Shown: in pieces, positions 5,314 to 6,035 of the stretch
Layout of the letters: each line of letters opens with the position of its first letter
How positions within the stretch are numbered: the first letter of the stretch is position 1
Assembly: GCA_032111745.1 (NCBI GenBank)
Contig: JAULUH010000393.1
Location: 1-6,035, forward strand
From: JAULUH01 sp032111745
GTDB lineage: Bacteria; Chloroflexota; Anaerolineae; JAAEKA01
Reading direction: 5' to 3'
Length of the DNA stretch: 6,035 nucleotides
Notes under the pieces: model-generated
Database searches by the model: none
What the model was told of the DNA's origin: nothing
Seen by the model: the letters and a program-made list of their open reading frames with translations, nothing else
Program-made: the position numbers and the translations under genes

Positions 5314-6035
5314 ATGACAACGGATACCCGAAATGGCGAAAACACAACCGGAATCAAGCGCTTCATTCCCATCCTGTCCTGGCTGCCGAGCTATGATCGC
5401 TCCTGGTTGACCGTCGACATCATCGCCGGGCTGACGTTGTGGGGGCTGGTGGTGCCGGAGGCGATGGCCTATGCGGGCATCGCCGGCCTGCCGCCGCAAG
5501 CGGGTCTTTACACGTTGCTGGCTGCGCTGCTAATCTACGCCTTGCTGGGCACGTCGCGCCATCTGGTGGTGCAGGCCACCTCGGCCACGGCCGCGCTGCT
5601 CGCTTCGGCAGTGGCGGCGGCGCTGGTGGCGACGGCCGCGGCCAACGCGTCCGATCCGGCAACCTACCAGGCCTATGCGTCGGCCTTCGTCCTGGTCACC
5701 GGCCTGGTCTTTCTGGCCGCGGGCCTGGCCAAGCTGGGCTTCATCACGCAGTTCCTCTCCAAGCCGGTGATGGACGGCTTCGTGATGGGCCTGGCCATCT
5801 TCGTGGCGGTGGGACAGCTCAACAAGCTCTTCGGCGTGGAAAAACCGGAGGGCAACACCGTGCAGAAGCTGCTGGGGATCATCCAGGAGCTGCCGCAGGC
5901 CAACTGGGTGGCGTTTGCCGTGGGCGCCGCCGCGCTGGCGCTGCTCTTCCTGCTGCCGCGCTGGAACAAGAAGCTCCCGGCCGGCCTGGTGGTGCTGTTC
6001 GGCGCCATCGGGCTGAGCGCGGTGCTTGATCTCAA
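5314..6035 (+). CDS. SulP family inorganic anion transporter (partial, runs off the window)
   Basis: The first 240 residues of an inner-membrane SulP/SLC26-type transporter, which moves sulfate, bicarbonate or related anions, usually with a cation. Evidence: an N-terminal 'LPSYDRSWLTVDIIAGLTLW' (24-43) and the family signature PEAMAYAGIAGLPPQAGLYT (48-67) in the first membrane helices. SRHLVVQATSATAALLA (81-97) covers the helix-3 half-helix region that lines the anion site. 'GLAKLGFITQFLSKPVMDGF' (137-156) precedes VMGLAIFVAVGQLNKLFGV (157-175), and further helices lie near 197-214 and 222-239. The family is usually 500-700 residues with a C-terminal STAS domain, which is beyond the window. 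The ATG at 5314 lies 33 bp after the interrupted ORF, with only a weak GAGA-like site before it, so it may depend on upstream translation. The exact anion cannot be told from this part. Confidence 0.93.
   Translation, partial: MTTDTRNGENTTGIKRFIPILSWLPSYDRSWLTVDIIAGLTLWGLVVPEAMAYAGIAGLPPQAGLYTLLAALLIYALLGTSRHLVVQATSATAALLASAVAAALVATAAANASDPATYQAYASAFVLVTGLVFLAAGLAKLGFITQFLSKPVMDGFVMGLAIFVAVGQLNKLFGVEKPEGNTVQKLLGIIQELPQANWVAFAVGAAALALLFLLPRWNKKLPAGLVVLFGAIGLSAVLDL

Noticed and set aside
5439..6029. Rightward 196-codon Gly-rich frame at the right end
   Set aside because: It overlaps the SulP frame, which carries clear family motifs; the Gly/Ala/Arg-rich product is a shadow.

Overview
The window is GC-rich DNA that most resembles an uncultivated member of the Chloroflexota (Caldilinea/Anaerolineae-like). 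That assignment is an inference. It rests on a long MalT-type (LAL) LuxR regulator, the small 'VQGRI' protein family, DUF6325 and SHOCT companions, and a promoter set almost on top of a start codon. No rRNA or other marker is present to settle it; an actinobacterial relative is the main alternative.

Left part (1-869). A minus-strand gene enters from the left with only its first 21 codons visible; it looks like an AAA ATPase of the DUF4143 type. Its promoter region overlaps three direct repeats with an exact 23-bp period (89-149). From about 386 to 813 the DNA is a patchwork of short gene fragments. They are a piece of a B12-binding radical-SAM protein (+), the C-terminus of a phage tail-collar/microcystin-dependent protein (-), and a piece of the N-terminal nuclease-like domain of an Eco57I/N-6 methylase-type restriction-modification protein (-). 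None is an intact gene.

Centre (about 854-3650). A 919-residue MalT-like ATP-dependent transcriptional regulator. A -10 element ends 9 bp before the preferred ATG, so its mRNA is probably leaderless or nearly so.

Right part (3651-6035). After three tandem 11-bp direct repeats (3680-3712) comes a co-directional cluster: an 86-aa 'VQGRI' family protein, a 146-aa DUF6325 protein, a 121-aa membrane-anchored SHOCT protein, a perfect 15-bp stem-loop, a small two-helix membrane protein ORF broken by an in-frame TAG at codon 20, and the first 240 codons of a SulP anion transporter that runs off the window.

Working model (inference): the LAL regulator, or a response regulator acting at the 11-bp repeats, controls the downstream cluster. 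That cluster combines small soluble and membrane-associated proteins with a SulP transporter, which suggests an envelope or ion-homeostasis role. No function has been shown here for the VQGRI, DUF6325 or SHOCT members.
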